Shown: positions 43,404 to 53,032, numbered from the stretch's first letter. The stretch: DNA of 64,000 bases from Bernardetia sp. (GCA_020630575.1 JAHDBD010000012.1:62001-126000); one strand, 5' to 3'. A program made the numbers and translations. The notes: generated by a model from the letters alone, not told the origin.

Positions 43404-44996
43404 ATGAAATCCAGTAAATCTAACCGAAGAGAGTTTCTTAAACTCTTAACCTATTCTACACTCGGAGTAGCCACAACACCTATGTTGGCAAGTTGTGCTA
43501 CTCTTTTTTCTACAAAAATGAAAAATAACGGATTCAAAAAAGCCATTGTTATTGGTAGTGGTTATGGTGGTGCAGTAGCTGCATTGCGCCTAACTCAAAA
43601 AAATATTCCTACTTTACTTATAGAAATGGGGCAAGAATGGAAACTAACACCCAAACACGATACATTTTGTAAAATGATTACGGCAGACAAACGCTCAAGC
43701 TGGAGAAGTTCTACACCTCATGCACCTATTACTATTCCTTTTTTTATCAAAAAATATGCAGGCGTTTTAGATAAAGAAAAGCATCCTAATATGGATGTTT
43801 TCTTAGGACGTGGATTAGGAGGAGGTTCTTTGGTAAATGGAGGAATTGCTATTACACCAGATAAAAATTACTTTGAAAAAATACTTCCTTCTGTAAATAG
43901 CGAAGAAATGTTTGATAAATATTTTCCTTTAGCTAATAAGGCTTTGCGTGTCAATACTATCGAAGCTGATTTTTTTGAAGAAACTCCTTATTATCAGTTT
44001 TCAAGAATAGCTAGAGAAGATGCAAAAAAGGCAGGTTATCAAACCAAATTTTTTCCTAATGTATATGATTTTGAATACATGAAAAAAGAAGCAAAAGGAG
44101 AAGTTTATAAGTCAGCTCTAAACGGAGAAGTTATCTATGGAAATAATGCAGGAAAATGGACATTAGACAGAACTTATATTGCTCAAGCACAAGAAACAAA
44201 AAACTTGGAAATCCGAACTTTATGCCAAGTAACCAACATAGAACAGCTTGAAAACGGACATTATAAAATTCTGATTACTAAGCTCAATACTAAAGGAGAA
44301 CCTATTGCTCAGGAAACTTATACCTGTCAGTATTTATTTTTGGGTGCAGGAAGCATGGGAACTTCCAAACTACTTATAAAATCGAAACATGAAGGAGGAT
44401 TGTCAAAACTCAATGAAAAAGTAGGTCAAGAATGGGGAAGTAACGGAAATATAATGACAGGAAGAAATTTTGTAAATGCAACAGGAAGAAAACAATCTAC
44501 TATTCCTGTTTTGGGAATAGATGGTTGGAACGATTCTGAAAACCCTATTTTTGCCGAAATTGCTCCTTTGCCTATGAATCTTGAAACTTGGACAACGCTT
44601 TATCTTGCCATTACTCAAAATCCAGAAAGAGGCTATTTTGCATATAATGAAATTACAAAAGAAGTTCAATTAATTTGGAACAAAAATCAAAATGACCCAG
44701 CAAAACAGGCAGCTAAAAAATTTATTGATAGAATGAACAAGGCGAATGGAGGCACAAGGTCTCATTTATTATTCAATAATGGGTATGGGGATGATTTTTG
44801 TTATCATCCTTTAGGTGGTTGTGTATTGGCAAAGGCAACTGATAATTACGGCAGAATAGAAAACTATAAAAATTTATATGCCATAGATGGTTCTCTTATA
44901 CCTGGAAGTGTGGGTGTAAATCCGTTTGTAACTATAACAGCATTGGCAGAACGAAATATGGATTATATTTTAAAAGAAGATGTTTTAAATGAATAA
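43404..44996 (+). CDS. GMC-family oxidoreductase, cholesterol-oxidase-like
   Basis: The protein has 530 residues. A Tat-like N-terminus NRREFLKLLTYSTLG ends in a lipobox-like LASC, so it may be exported folded with its FAD and lipid-anchored. The FAD-binding motif AIVIGSGYGGAVAALRL lies at about 45-61. GRGLGGGSLVNGG follows near 133-145, and the GMC C-terminal signature appears as YHPLGGCVLAKA and VNPFVTITALAERN. The HPLGG histidine is the catalytic position in cholesterol oxidases. The true substrate (a sterol or another alcohol) is unknown. It is monocistronic. Confidence 0.9.
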   Translation: MKSSKSNRREFLKLLTYSTLGVATTPMLASCATLFSTKMKNNGFKKAIVIGSGYGGAVAALRLTQKNIPTLLIEMGQEWKLTPKHDTFCKMITADKRSSWRSSTPHAPITIPFFIKKYAGVLDKEKHPNMDVFLGRGLGGGSLVNGGIAITPDKNYFEKILPSVNSEEMFDKYFPLANKALRVNTIEADFFEETPYYQFSRIAREDAKKAGYQTKFFPNVYDFEYMKKEAKGEVYKSALNGEVIYGNNAGKWTLDRTYIAQAQETKNLEIRTLCQVTNIEQLENGHYKILITKLNTKGEPIAQETYTCQYLFLGAGSMGTSKLLIKSKHEGGLSKLNEKVGQEWGSNGNIMTGRNFVNATGRKQSTIPVLGIDGWNDSENPIFAEIAPLPMNLETWTTLYLAITQNPERGYFAYNEITKEVQLIWNKNQNDPAKQAAKKFIDRMNKANGGTRSHLLFNNGYGDDFCYHPLGGCVLAKATDNYGRIENYKNLYAIDGSLIPGSVGVNPFVTITALAERNMDYILKEDVLNE

Positions 44997-45132
44997 ACGT
45001 GGTGTATTACATATTTCCTAGTCTGTGTAAATAGTAGAGTAAGTTTTTTGAATTAAAAATACTATTCATTCACCTCCATTAGTTGTAGTGTTCCAAGTGA
45101 CCAAAATAAATTGTATTTTTTGTATTTAACTT

Positions 45133-45221
45133 TTTAGTTTTGGTAAGAAATTCGTAAATCGTGTACGTGTGTCGTTGATCATTGTAATAGAATTGCCAAA
45201 ACTAAAGATCAACAACGAATT
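45133..45221. repeat. Interleaved inverted repeats upstream of the Coq4-like gene
   Basis: Three arm pairs overlap: TTTAGTTTTGG (45133-45143) with 45196-45206, perfect 11 bp; GTTGATC (45174-45180) with 45207-45213, perfect 7 bp; and AATTCGT (45149-45155) with 45215-45221, perfect 7 bp. The first two are interleaved and their right arms abut, allowing a pseudoknot. It is close to the Coq4-like start codon. Confidence 0.6.
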
Positions 45222-45236
45222 CTTTTTTTCTATAAA

Positions 45237-45758
45237 ATGATACATCAACAAGAATGCAGTAGAACTATGAACTTGCCTTTATCACATACTCGTAAAAAGC
45301 TTATTAGCTGGTTATTTGACTGGACAATGATTTTATATTGTAAATTCAAGAGAAAAGTAGCTTGGGGTATAACTACCACTCAATTACTTGACATGCCATC
45401 TTATAGTTTAGGTTTTCATTTAGGGCAACTACTTCATAAAAACAAATTTGAACTCATACCTAAAGTAGAACGACATGATATATATCATCTAGTTACTGGT
45501 TATGGCACAACTGTAGAAGAAGAGATTGCCTTGCAATATTGTTGCTTTGGAAATGGAAAGCGTACTCTTTATCTGTATGGAGTTTTGCTAATAGGAACAT
45601 TTCTACTGCCAGACTATATTTCAGATTATATTAAAGCCTATCAATTAGGTCGTAATGCCAATAGTTTTCATCATTTTGATTACAAAGAACTACTTTCTGT
45701 AAATTATGAAAATTTCAGAAATGCTATTTTTGCTAAAACTCAATTTCCTATTGTATAA
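45237..45758 (+). CDS. Coq4-like protein
   Basis: The protein has 173 residues, or 163 if the internal Met at 45267 is the start. It contains HDIYHLVTGYGTTVEEE, exactly the HDxxHx11E zinc motif of Coq4 proteins, followed by a hydrophobic segment TLYLYGVLLIGTFLL and YQLGRNAN, a Coq4-like ending. In ubiquinone producers Coq4 acts in C1 decarboxylation/hydroxylation and organises the Coq complex. Bacteroidota normally make menaquinone, so the role here must differ or be unknown. The N-terminus has basic residues and no signal peptide, implying the cytoplasmic side of the membrane. Confidence 0.8.
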   Translation: MIHQQECSRTMNLPLSHTRKKLISWLFDWTMILYCKFKRKVAWGITTTQLLDMPSYSLGFHLGQLLHKNKFELIPKVERHDIYHLVTGYGTTVEEEIALQYCCFGNGKRTLYLYGVLLIGTFLLPDYISDYIKAYQLGRNANSFHHFDYKELLSVNYENFRNAIFAKTQFPIV

Positions 45759-45874
45759 AATTTTGTTTTTTACACAGGCAAAAATGCGTTGAACAATTTT
45801 ATTTAGTAAGGCATTAATGACACTCATATTATTTTTCACTCTGCTGCTTTTAAGATGATATTAAAATTAATTCT

Positions 45875-45882
45875 TATTTTTG
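45875..45882 (+). promoter_or_regulatory. Putative TAnnTTTG promoter of hemF
   Basis: TATTTTTG lies 38 bases upstream of the TTG start of hemF. Confidence 0.45.
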
Positions 45883-45920
45883 CATAAAATAAAATTGACA
45901 CATTTCAAAAGACAAATAAC

Positions 45921-46856
45921 TTGAATAGCTTAGATACAACTACACAACTCTCAAACGATTTTACGCAGCACAAAACTCAAATCTCTACTTGGTTTCAAGG
46001 TTTGCAAAGCAGAATCTGTCAAGCATTAGAAGAAGCTGATGGAAAATCAAGTTTTCAAATTGATACTTGGGAACGCAAAGGTGGTGGAGGTGGAAAATCT
46101 CGTGTTATCGAAAATGGAAATTTAATTGAAAAAGGAGGTGTTAATTTTTCGGCAGTTTTTGGAGAATCTCCTGCCCAAATGCTAAAACTTATGAAATTAG
46201 AACCTGCTGATTTTTTTGCAACAGGTGTTTCTATTGTTTTGCATCCAAAAAATCCACTTGTTCCGATTATTCATATGAATGTTCGTTATTTTGAAATGAG
46301 CAACGGAATTTATTGGTTTGGTGGTGGTATTGACCTTACTCCTCATTATGTTTTTGATGAAGATGCAAAATTCTTTCATCAGTCTTTAAAGACAGCTTGC
46401 GACAAACATCATAAAAGTTATTACCCAGAATTTAAGAAAAAAGCAGATGATTATTTTTATATTCCTCACCGTAAAGAAACACGAGGTATTGGAGGAATAT
46501 TTTTTGACCATTTGAAAGAACAAGAGGATATTACAAAACAAGACCGTTGGGATTTTGTCCGAGAAATAGGAGAAGCATTTGCACCAATTTATACTCAAAT
46601 TGCCAATAAAAATAAAATTCTTCCTTTCACAAAAGAACAAACAGAATGGCAGCGCATACGACGAGGACGTTATGTAGAATTTAATTTAGTTTATGATAGA
46701 GGAACAAAGTTTGGCTTAGAAACCGATGGAAGAACCGAGTCAATTTTGATGAGTTTGCCACCAGAAGCAAATTGGCAATACGCACATGAACCCCAAAAAG
46801 GAAGTGAAGAAGAAAGAACTCTAGAACTTTTGAAAAAAGGAATTGATTGGGTTTAA
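45921..46856 (+). CDS. hemF: Oxygen-dependent coproporphyrinogen III oxidase
   Basis: This enzyme converts coproporphyrinogen III to protoporphyrinogen IX with O2 in heme synthesis. It has 311 residues, normal for the family. Signature segments are WERKGGGGGKSRVIENG, the conserved MNVRYFE, WFGGGIDLTPHYVF, ETRGIGGIFFD and RGRYVEFNLVYDRGTKFGL, with YFE and the metal/His residues intact. The start is TTG at 45921; no ATG lies in a suitable position. Its presence implies an aerobic lifestyle. The next gene begins only 41 bases later but is functionally unrelated. Confidence 0.96.
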   Translation: MNSLDTTTQLSNDFTQHKTQISTWFQGLQSRICQALEEADGKSSFQIDTWERKGGGGGKSRVIENGNLIEKGGVNFSAVFGESPAQMLKLMKLEPADFFATGVSIVLHPKNPLVPIIHMNVRYFEMSNGIYWFGGGIDLTPHYVFDEDAKFFHQSLKTACDKHHKSYYPEFKKKADDYFYIPHRKETRGIGGIFFDHLKEQEDITKQDRWDFVREIGEAFAPIYTQIANKNKILPFTKEQTEWQRIRRGRYVEFNLVYDRGTKFGLETDGRTESILMSLPPEANWQYAHEPQKGSEEERTLELLKKGIDWV

Positions 46857-46897
46857 TAATCATTAATTAACATTTTTATTCATCATAAAAAACTCAA

Positions 46898-47695
46898 ATG
46901 AAAAATATATCCTATCTACTCCTGTCAATTTTATTAATTTCACTATTTTTTAGTTGTACAAATCAAGAGTCTAAAAAATTGCAAGCCAGTGAAGAAATAG
47001 AAAAAGTACGTCAAGATTCTATCAGAAAAATAGAAGCGCAAAGAGCCGAATTTATAGAAGATTCTTTAAAAAGAATAGAACTTCAAAAAGAGCTTCAAGC
47101 AAGAGAAGAAGCTGAAAAGCAAGCCTATTTTGAAAAATTAGAAGATTCTGCAATGGTCGAACTTATTGACTATGATTCTAGCTTAGTTTTGGATATTCGA
47201 TATGCAACAGAAAATAATTTTATGAAGCAAAAAGTCTATCCTTGTCCGAAAGCACTTTTAAGAAAAGTAGCAGCCGAAGCACTTTTTGAGGCTCATCAAA
47301 AATTTAAAGAACAAGGTTATAGAATCAAAATTTATGATGGATACCGTCCTTTGTCTGTGCAATGGATTTTGTGGAATACCACAACAAATAAAAATTATGT
47401 TGCCAATCCTAAAAAAGGCTCAAATCATAATAAAGGCTGTGCAGTCGATATGACGTTGGTAGATGCAGATGGAAACGAGTTGAATATGGGAACAGGATAT
47501 GATTTTTTTGGAAAAGAAGCACATCATACCTTTACTGCTTTCCCTGCTAAAACAAAAGATGAAATTTTGAAAAATAGAAAGATACTAAAAACGATTATGG
47601 AAAGTGTAGGTTTTAAATCTATTTCGAATGAGTGGTGGCATTACGATTTTAAGATAAAATATCCTGTTTCAGATACACCTTTGCCCTGTGAATAA
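46898..47695 (+). CDS. D-Ala-D-Ala dipeptidase-like lipoprotein (VanX/DdpX family)
   Basis: The protein has 265 residues. A lipoprotein signal ends at Cys20 (SLFFSC), and a charged coiled coil spans about 30-80. The catalytic domain (about 88-265) has SNHNKGCAVD (Ser175, His177, Asp184 as zinc-site motif SxHxxGxAxD) and EWWHY (Glu245, His248). VanX-type enzymes split D-Ala-D-Ala; the lipid-anchored envelope location suggests recycling of wall dipeptides rather than vancomycin resistance. No vanHA genes are nearby. The coiled-coil spacer is an addition to the usual single-domain enzyme. Confidence 0.92.
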   Translation: MKNISYLLLSILLISLFFSCTNQESKKLQASEEIEKVRQDSIRKIEAQRAEFIEDSLKRIELQKELQAREEAEKQAYFEKLEDSAMVELIDYDSSLVLDIRYATENNFMKQKVYPCPKALLRKVAAEALFEAHQKFKEQGYRIKIYDGYRPLSVQWILWNTTTNKNYVANPKKGSNHNKGCAVDMTLVDADGNELNMGTGYDFFGKEAHHTFTAFPAKTKDEILKNRKILKTIMESVGFKSISNEWWHYDFKIKYPVSDTPLPCE

Positions 47696-47841
47696 TAGGT
47701 CAATGCTATTTATTCATAAGCCTTTTTTTGCTACTTTGTCGAAACAATGGATATTCTTAAAAGAAAAAGCACACTTTTTGAATTATAGGAATTATTAATT
47801 TACCAAAATCCAAATCTAAAAAACTTTTTATTTTTATAATT

Positions 47842-48816
47842 ATGATAAAAAAATATTGTTATACAAAAACAGTTTTTCTTCTCAGTTTACTCTGTTTTGT
47901 ATTTTCCCTCTCAGCTTCAGCACAACAAGTTCCTATTCCAGAAGAAGTTTGTATGAATGGTTTTGAGCAGCAACTTTATGCGCTCATTGATACGTATCGT
48001 GGTGAGAATGAAGCTCATAAAATAGAAGTTTCTAAAAAACTTACTTTTGTAGCCAAACTTCATGCAAGAGATTTATATCACAACCGAATAGATAAAGATT
48101 CATGTAGTATGCAAAGTTGGTCTGATAAAGGCTTTTGGAATGCGTGTTGTTTTAGTGAAAGAGATAACTCAAAACAATCATGTATGTGGGACAAACCAAA
48201 AGAAATTACAGGATATGGAGGAAAAGCGTATGAAGTAATTTATAATGGAGGAAGTGAACCCAAACGAATTATGGAACTTTGGAAAGGAAGTTCTTTTTAT
48301 TCAGATATTCTAAAAAACTCAGGTCGCTATGCTGATAAAGATTGGGCTGCTGTAGGCATTGGACAATATAAAAATGTAACTGTAGTTTGGTTTGGAGAAG
48401 TAGAAGACGAAGATAAAGATGTGCAAAATTGTAGTGGTGCAGAGCCTGAATATGATTTGAAAAATGGAACATTATCAACTTCTACTCAAGTTGCTGACAA
48501 TGGAAGCAATGAGGTAACTACACTTACAGGAGATGACGAAAATACAGATGCTGATGCAGGAAGTACAAGCTCAAATACGGGATTAGAAAGTGGAAAATTT
48601 TATCTGATTTATGGAAGTTATTCTACACAAGAATACGCTGATGCTGCTGTCAGACAATTGAGTGGGCAGTTTCCACAAGCAAGAGTTATCACTACAAATG
48701 ATAGCGACCGTTACAGAATTGCGCTTTACGAATACACTACCAAAGAAGAAGCACGAGATGCTCAAAACAAATTAGATTATACGTATGTAGGTGCTTGGGT
48801 GCTTGCAGCAGAATAA
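47842..48816 (+). CDS. CAP-domain protein with C-terminal SPOR domain
   Basis: The protein has 324 residues with a signal peptide (cleavage after SASAQ). A CAP/SCP-type domain spans about 35-195, including LTFVAKLHARDL, the IMELWKGSSFYSDILKN helix and DWAAVGIGQYKNVTVVWFGE. Six Cys in this part suggest disulfides. A Ser/Thr/Asp-rich linker (about 205-250) leads to a SPOR domain (about 251-323: FYLIYGSYSTQEYADAAVRQL...YRIALYEYTTKEEARDAQNKL). SPOR domains bind denuded glycan at division sites, so the protein probably attaches to septal peptidoglycan. The CAP domain activity is unknown. Confidence 0.9.
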   Translation: MIKKYCYTKTVFLLSLLCFVFSLSASAQQVPIPEEVCMNGFEQQLYALIDTYRGENEAHKIEVSKKLTFVAKLHARDLYHNRIDKDSCSMQSWSDKGFWNACCFSERDNSKQSCMWDKPKEITGYGGKAYEVIYNGGSEPKRIMELWKGSSFYSDILKNSGRYADKDWAAVGIGQYKNVTVVWFGEVEDEDKDVQNCSGAEPEYDLKNGTLSTSTQVADNGSNEVTTLTGDDENTDADAGSTSSNTGLESGKFYLIYGSYSTQEYADAAVRQLSGQFPQARVITTNDSDRYRIALYEYTTKEEARDAQNKLDYTYVGAWVLAAE

Positions 48817-48840
48817 TTTTAGAAATTTATTTTTCAGAAA

Positions 48841-48880
48841 AGCCTATTTGATTTTTATTAAATCAGATAGGCTTTTTTTA
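48841..48880 (+). terminator. Terminator of the CAP-SPOR gene
   Basis: A 14-bp stem (48841-48854 with 48860-48873, one wobble) is followed by a T-run, 25 bases after the stop codon. Confidence 0.85.
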
Positions 48881-48932
48881 TGCTTTTTAAAATAATAGAA
48901 ACCACAACTAGACAAATAGCGTAAATACAAAA

Positions 48933-49697
48933 ATGAAAAATATCTTAACACTTACTGAAAACCAAACTCATTTCTTAGACGAAAAACGTAAAGACCCGAT
49001 TACAGGAGATGGTTTTGAAATAGGTGATGAAATAGTTTTTTGTGCTGAGTGTAAGTCTGCTTTTTTAAAGGAGAGTTGGGAGTATATGGGAAATAAGCAT
49101 TGTAATCAAAAACAAACACTTATTCAAATTCCTAAAAAGAGAAATCTAGAAATTAGAAAAGCAGAGGAGTGTAAATATCACACTCCGATAGCAACAGAAA
49201 TAATTTTTTCTTGGATGGTAGATACAGTTATTTGGTTAATAATCAATATTTTGGTTTGGCAATTCTCAAAAGACTACTTCGAAAATACATCAGTATTTTA
49301 TAAAATAGTTGCCATACTTACACTCTTGCTAAAAGATAATAATTTGATAGTTACAAGTTTAGGTAAATTTGCTAGAGGAATAAGTATTGTATATCTCAAA
49401 AATCATAAAAAAGTAAGCCCGCTTTTATTTCCCTTGCGTCATGTTATTTCTTCCATTTCACTTGCTTTAGTATTATTTGTCAATCAGGTAGAGCTTGTTA
49501 TGAGCCTTGCTCCAGTTCTTTTTTGTATTTGTTTGTCAGATATACTATTTCAATTTGATAAAACTAGAAGAATAATAGACTATATTTTGGGAACTGCTAT
49601 AAGACAAGATAATGATGTAGAAGAAATCGATGTTTTTTTTCAAGAAGGAGGAACTTCTATATGGAATGGCTATCAAGACCCGACTTCACTTGAATAG
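48933..49697 (+). CDS. RING-like zinc-binding membrane protein (paralogue B)
   Basis: The protein has 254 residues. Its N-terminal segment has DPITGDGFEIGDEIVFC, then AECKSAFLKESWEYMGNKHCNQ, nearly the same pattern as 29749-30498: a CxxC pair, a Trp and a later His-Cys. The His before the Trp in paralogue A is Leu-Lys here, so one candidate metal ligand is lost. Four hydrophobic segments follow (about 85-215), then an acidic tail with EEIDVFFQEGG. Function is unknown. The two copies are about 19 kb apart, in unrelated neighbourhoods. Confidence 0.82.
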   Translation: MKNILTLTENQTHFLDEKRKDPITGDGFEIGDEIVFCAECKSAFLKESWEYMGNKHCNQKQTLIQIPKKRNLEIRKAEECKYHTPIATEIIFSWMVDTVIWLIINILVWQFSKDYFENTSVFYKIVAILTLLLKDNNLIVTSLGKFARGISIVYLKNHKKVSPLLFPLRHVISSISLALVLFVNQVELVMSLAPVLFCICLSDILFQFDKTRRIIDYILGTAIRQDNDVEEIDVFFQEGGTSIWNGYQDPTSLE

Positions 49698-49861
49698 TTT
49701 TAAAATTATTATTTATGTTTTTTAATAAAAAATGTAAATAAATTGAATTGTATTAACATTTTTAAACAATTAATAATTAAACCTTTCTTTCTAAGAAGTG
49801 TCTAATTAAATATTTCAAATTACTTTCTGTTGTTTAAACTTTTATTTTAATACTCTTTCTG

Positions 49862-52720
49862 ATGAAATCTATTTTTTCCTGTCCCATTTTTATTCTTTCT
49901 TGCTTTTTTATTCTTTCCTCGTCTAATTTTGCTTTTGCTCAAAATTATAATTTACAAGGAGTTGTTTTAGAAAAAGAAACATCTGAACCTCTTATTTCTG
50001 CAAATATTGTAATGCGATTTGCGAGTGATACTTCAAAATTTGTTTTTGCTACAACAGATATAGAAGGAAAATTTTCATTCAAAAGTCTTACTCAGCAAAA
50101 TTATATTCTTCAGATTAGTTATGTAGGCTATCAAAACTATTCTCAAAATATTGTTTTATCAAAACCAAATACAGTTTTAGAACCTATTTTGATAGAAGAA
50201 AGTACACTTTTAGCCGTAACTGTTGAGGGAAGACAAACCATTTCGGAGCAAATAGGTGATACAACTCAGTACAATGCTTCTGCTTTCAAGACTGAAAAAA
50301 ATGCAGATGCTGAAACTCTTTTGAAAAAAATGCCTACTATCACTACCGAAAATGGACAAATACAAGCACAGGGAGAAACAGTAGGAAAAGTTTTGGTAGA
50401 TGGTAAAGAATTTTTTGGAAATGATGCTAGTGTAGCTCTCAAAAATCTACCTGCTGAAATTATTGATAAAGTACAGGTCTTTGATAGAGAAAGCGATCAA
50501 TCTCAGTTTTCAGGTGTGAGTGACGGAAATACAGTCAAGACTATAAATATTGTTACCAAAAAAGATAGCCGAAACGGACAATTTGGAAAAATTTATGCAG
50601 GTTATGGAACAGATGAACGTTATTTTGCAGGAGGAAATATTAATTTTTTTAATGGAAAACAACGTATTTCTGTTATCGGAATTACAAATAATGTAAGTCA
50701 ACAAAATTTTTCTACACAGGATTTGTTAGGTGTGGTGGGCTCAACAGGTAATACAAGAGGTAGAGGACGCAGAAATAGAGGAAATCCTGGTGATGTAAAT
50801 AATTTTTTGGTAGGTGGACAAAACGGAATTACAAAAACTAGCAGTATAGGAATTAATTATTCTGATGAATGGGGAAAGAAAATTAAACTTTCAGGTAGCT
50901 ATTTTTTCAACTGGAGCGATAATAGTGCGACTACAAACCTAACGAGAGATTTTTTCTTAAAAGATGATGAAAGTGGAACAACTCAAAATCAATTTTATAG
51001 ACAAGATCAAATTAGTAGTAGTGATAATCAAAATCATCGTTTTGCGCTTCGTTTTGAATACAAAATTGATTCGGTAAATGAATTGATTTTGACACCAAGA
51101 TTAAATATTCAAAATTATAAAAGCAATAGCCTTACTGATGCTCAAACACTTTTAGATGATGACTTTCTTTTAAACAGAACTGTAAATAATTTTAATAATA
51201 ATTCAACAGCCTTTAATTTTGAAAATGATGCTCTCTTCCGTCATCGTTTCAAAAAACGTGGTCGTACTCTTTCTGTAAAATTAAATACACAAGCTAATTT
51301 ACAAGACGGCAAAAATAGCCTTTTAGCAAATGTAGAAACATTGAAAAGTTCTGATACGCTCAATCAAGAAACTTTTAATACTAAAAATGATATTCTTTGG
51401 GCAACTGAAGTAGAATACACAGAGTCTCTTTCAGAAAAATCTAGTTTACAAATTGAGTATGAATACTCAAATAATCAAATAGAAAACGAAACAGAAACCT
51501 TTGATGTTTTTTCAGAATTGAATCAGGGCAGAATATTAAATAATCAACTTTCTTCTACTATTGAGAGTGATTATCTGTATCATAAAGCAGGTTTAGGTTA
51601 TAGTTACCGTACCAAAAAACTCAATATCAATACTAGTTTTAATTATCAAAATGCAACTCTAAATGGAGGACAGACTTTTCCTTTCGAAACTAACTTTGAA
51701 AGAAATTTTCAAAATATTTTACCTAGAGTAGTGATTCGTTATGAAATTTCAGATAACAGTAACTTGCGTTTGATTTATCGCTCTTCTACTCGTAATCCTC
51801 AAATTACACAGCTTCAAGAAGTACTTGATAATAGCAATCCTTTACAGCTTTCTATTGGTAATGAAGACCTAAATCAACAAATAGAAAATCGTTATATTGC
51901 TCGTTATTCGTATAATAATCCTGATAAACGTATTAACTTCTTTACGTTTGCATATCTAAGACAAACAAATGACTATATCACAAACTCTACATGGATAGCA
52001 CAACAGGATTCAGTAACTGTAGAAGGAGTTTTATTGAATGAAGGTGTTCAGCTTACTCGCCCTGTCAATGTAGATGGTTATTTGACGGGACGTTTGAATG
52101 CAATGATTGGGATTCCGTTTTGGAAACTTAATTTTAATCTCAATAATCAGTTTGGTTACAATAGAATTCCTACTGTCATTAATGGAGAAAAAAATATTGC
52201 GAATAATTATAGCTTTACAGAAGGACTGACAATTAGCAGCAATATTAATGAAAAAATAGACTTCGGAATTACATATAATTTAGGTTATAATATTGTTGAA
52301 AATACTATCCAACCACAAGCAGACAATAATTATCTGACACATACTTTAGAGTTTAGAAATTTATTTCTATTCAAAAAAGGATTTTTATGGCAAAATGATT
52401 TAACTTATCAGAGTTATAATGGTCTTTCAGATAGTTTCAATCAAGATTATTTATTGTGGAGTATGAGTGTAGGAAAACGTTTTATGAAAGATGAAAGAGC
52501 AGAATTAAAACTAACTGTTTTCGATTTGTTAAATCAAAATAATAGTATTTCTAGAAATGTTACCGAAACTTATGTTGAAGATATACAAACTCAGGTTTTA
52601 AATCGTTATTTTATGGTAAGTTTTACCTATATGATTCGTAATTTCAAGACTGCCAAAGCAAAAGAAATGGAACAGGAAAAACGTGGACAAGGCTCTGGAA
52701 GAGGCAAAGGAAGAAATTAA
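49862..52720 (+). CDS. Outer-membrane receptor with carboxypeptidase-regulatory and TonB-type plug domains
   Basis: The protein has 952 residues with a signal peptide (cleavage after FAFAQ). A CarboxypepD_reg-like domain spans about 28-110 (YNLQGVVLEKETSEPLISANIVM). A plug-like domain at about 125-235 has TLLKKMPTITTENGQIQAQG and GKVLVDGKEFFGNDA. A 22-strand-type barrel of the OMP_b-brl_3 group continues to the C-terminus, with a basic GQGSGRGKGRN tail. An arginine-rich loop (RGRGRRNRGNPGD) near residues 298-312 is notable. There is no SusD-like partner next to it, so the substrate is unknown; this group is often annotated as a TonB-dependent receptor-like barrel. Confidence 0.9.
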   Translation: MKSIFSCPIFILSCFFILSSSNFAFAQNYNLQGVVLEKETSEPLISANIVMRFASDTSKFVFATTDIEGKFSFKSLTQQNYILQISYVGYQNYSQNIVLSKPNTVLEPILIEESTLLAVTVEGRQTISEQIGDTTQYNASAFKTEKNADAETLLKKMPTITTENGQIQAQGETVGKVLVDGKEFFGNDASVALKNLPAEIIDKVQVFDRESDQSQFSGVSDGNTVKTINIVTKKDSRNGQFGKIYAGYGTDERYFAGGNINFFNGKQRISVIGITNNVSQQNFSTQDLLGVVGSTGNTRGRGRRNRGNPGDVNNFLVGGQNGITKTSSIGINYSDEWGKKIKLSGSYFFNWSDNSATTNLTRDFFLKDDESGTTQNQFYRQDQISSSDNQNHRFALRFEYKIDSVNELILTPRLNIQNYKSNSLTDAQTLLDDDFLLNRTVNNFNNNSTAFNFENDALFRHRFKKRGRTLSVKLNTQANLQDGKNSLLANVETLKSSDTLNQETFNTKNDILWATEVEYTESLSEKSSLQIEYEYSNNQIENETETFDVFSELNQGRILNNQLSSTIESDYLYHKAGLGYSYRTKKLNINTSFNYQNATLNGGQTFPFETNFERNFQNILPRVVIRYEISDNSNLRLIYRSSTRNPQITQLQEVLDNSNPLQLSIGNEDLNQQIENRYIARYSYNNPDKRINFFTFAYLRQTNDYITNSTWIAQQDSVTVEGVLLNEGVQLTRPVNVDGYLTGRLNAMIGIPFWKLNFNLNNQFGYNRIPTVINGEKNIANNYSFTEGLTISSNINEKIDFGITYNLGYNIVENTIQPQADNNYLTHTLEFRNLFLFKKGFLWQNDLTYQSYNGLSDSFNQDYLLWSMSVGKRFMKDERAELKLTVFDLLNQNNSISRNVTETYVEDIQTQVLNRYFMVSFTYMIRNFKTAKAKEMEQEKRGQGSGRGKGRN

Positions 52721-53032
52721 CTTGATTATTATCCTAAGAGCCTTTTTAAGACTCTTAGGGTTTAATAAAGGTTTCAAGGTTATTTTTATACAACAGTCTT
52801 CTAGACCGTTTAATTTCATAAAATACTGTTTTTAAAGTTCAGACTTACAGGCTGAACTACCTTAATACAAACCGTGATAAGGTTTAATAAACTACCTTTT
52901 ATCCTTTTATTTTTAGTAATTTTGGCATACTTTTAGGGAATTTATAACTAAATCTTATTATAAAAATATCCTATAAAAACAGCTTTCTATAAAACTCATT
53001 ATTTATATGAGATTATTACCTAATTTAATAAA
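52721..53032. repeat. Intergenic region with short palindromes
   Basis: No gene is present. Bases 52733-52759 hold CCTAAGAG/CTCTTAGG, a possible terminator of the barrel gene. Bases 52836-52858 hold AGTTCAG/CTGAACT, another dispersed-palindrome type. A promoter motif for the next gene is at 52917. Confidence 0.5.
52917..52924 (+). promoter_or_regulatory. Putative TAnnTTTG promoter of the Ig-like repeat gene
   Basis: TAATTTTG lies about 108 bases upstream of the ATG at 53033. Confidence 0.45.

Noticed and set aside
45267-45758. Shorter start for the Coq4-like protein
   Set aside because: Both starts are possible; the longer one was kept because no feature excludes it, but the choice is open.
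46898-47695. Vancomycin-resistance VanX
   Set aside because: No vanH, vanA or vanRS neighbours, and the protein is a lipid-anchored exported enzyme, which fits wall recycling rather than cytoplasmic resistance.
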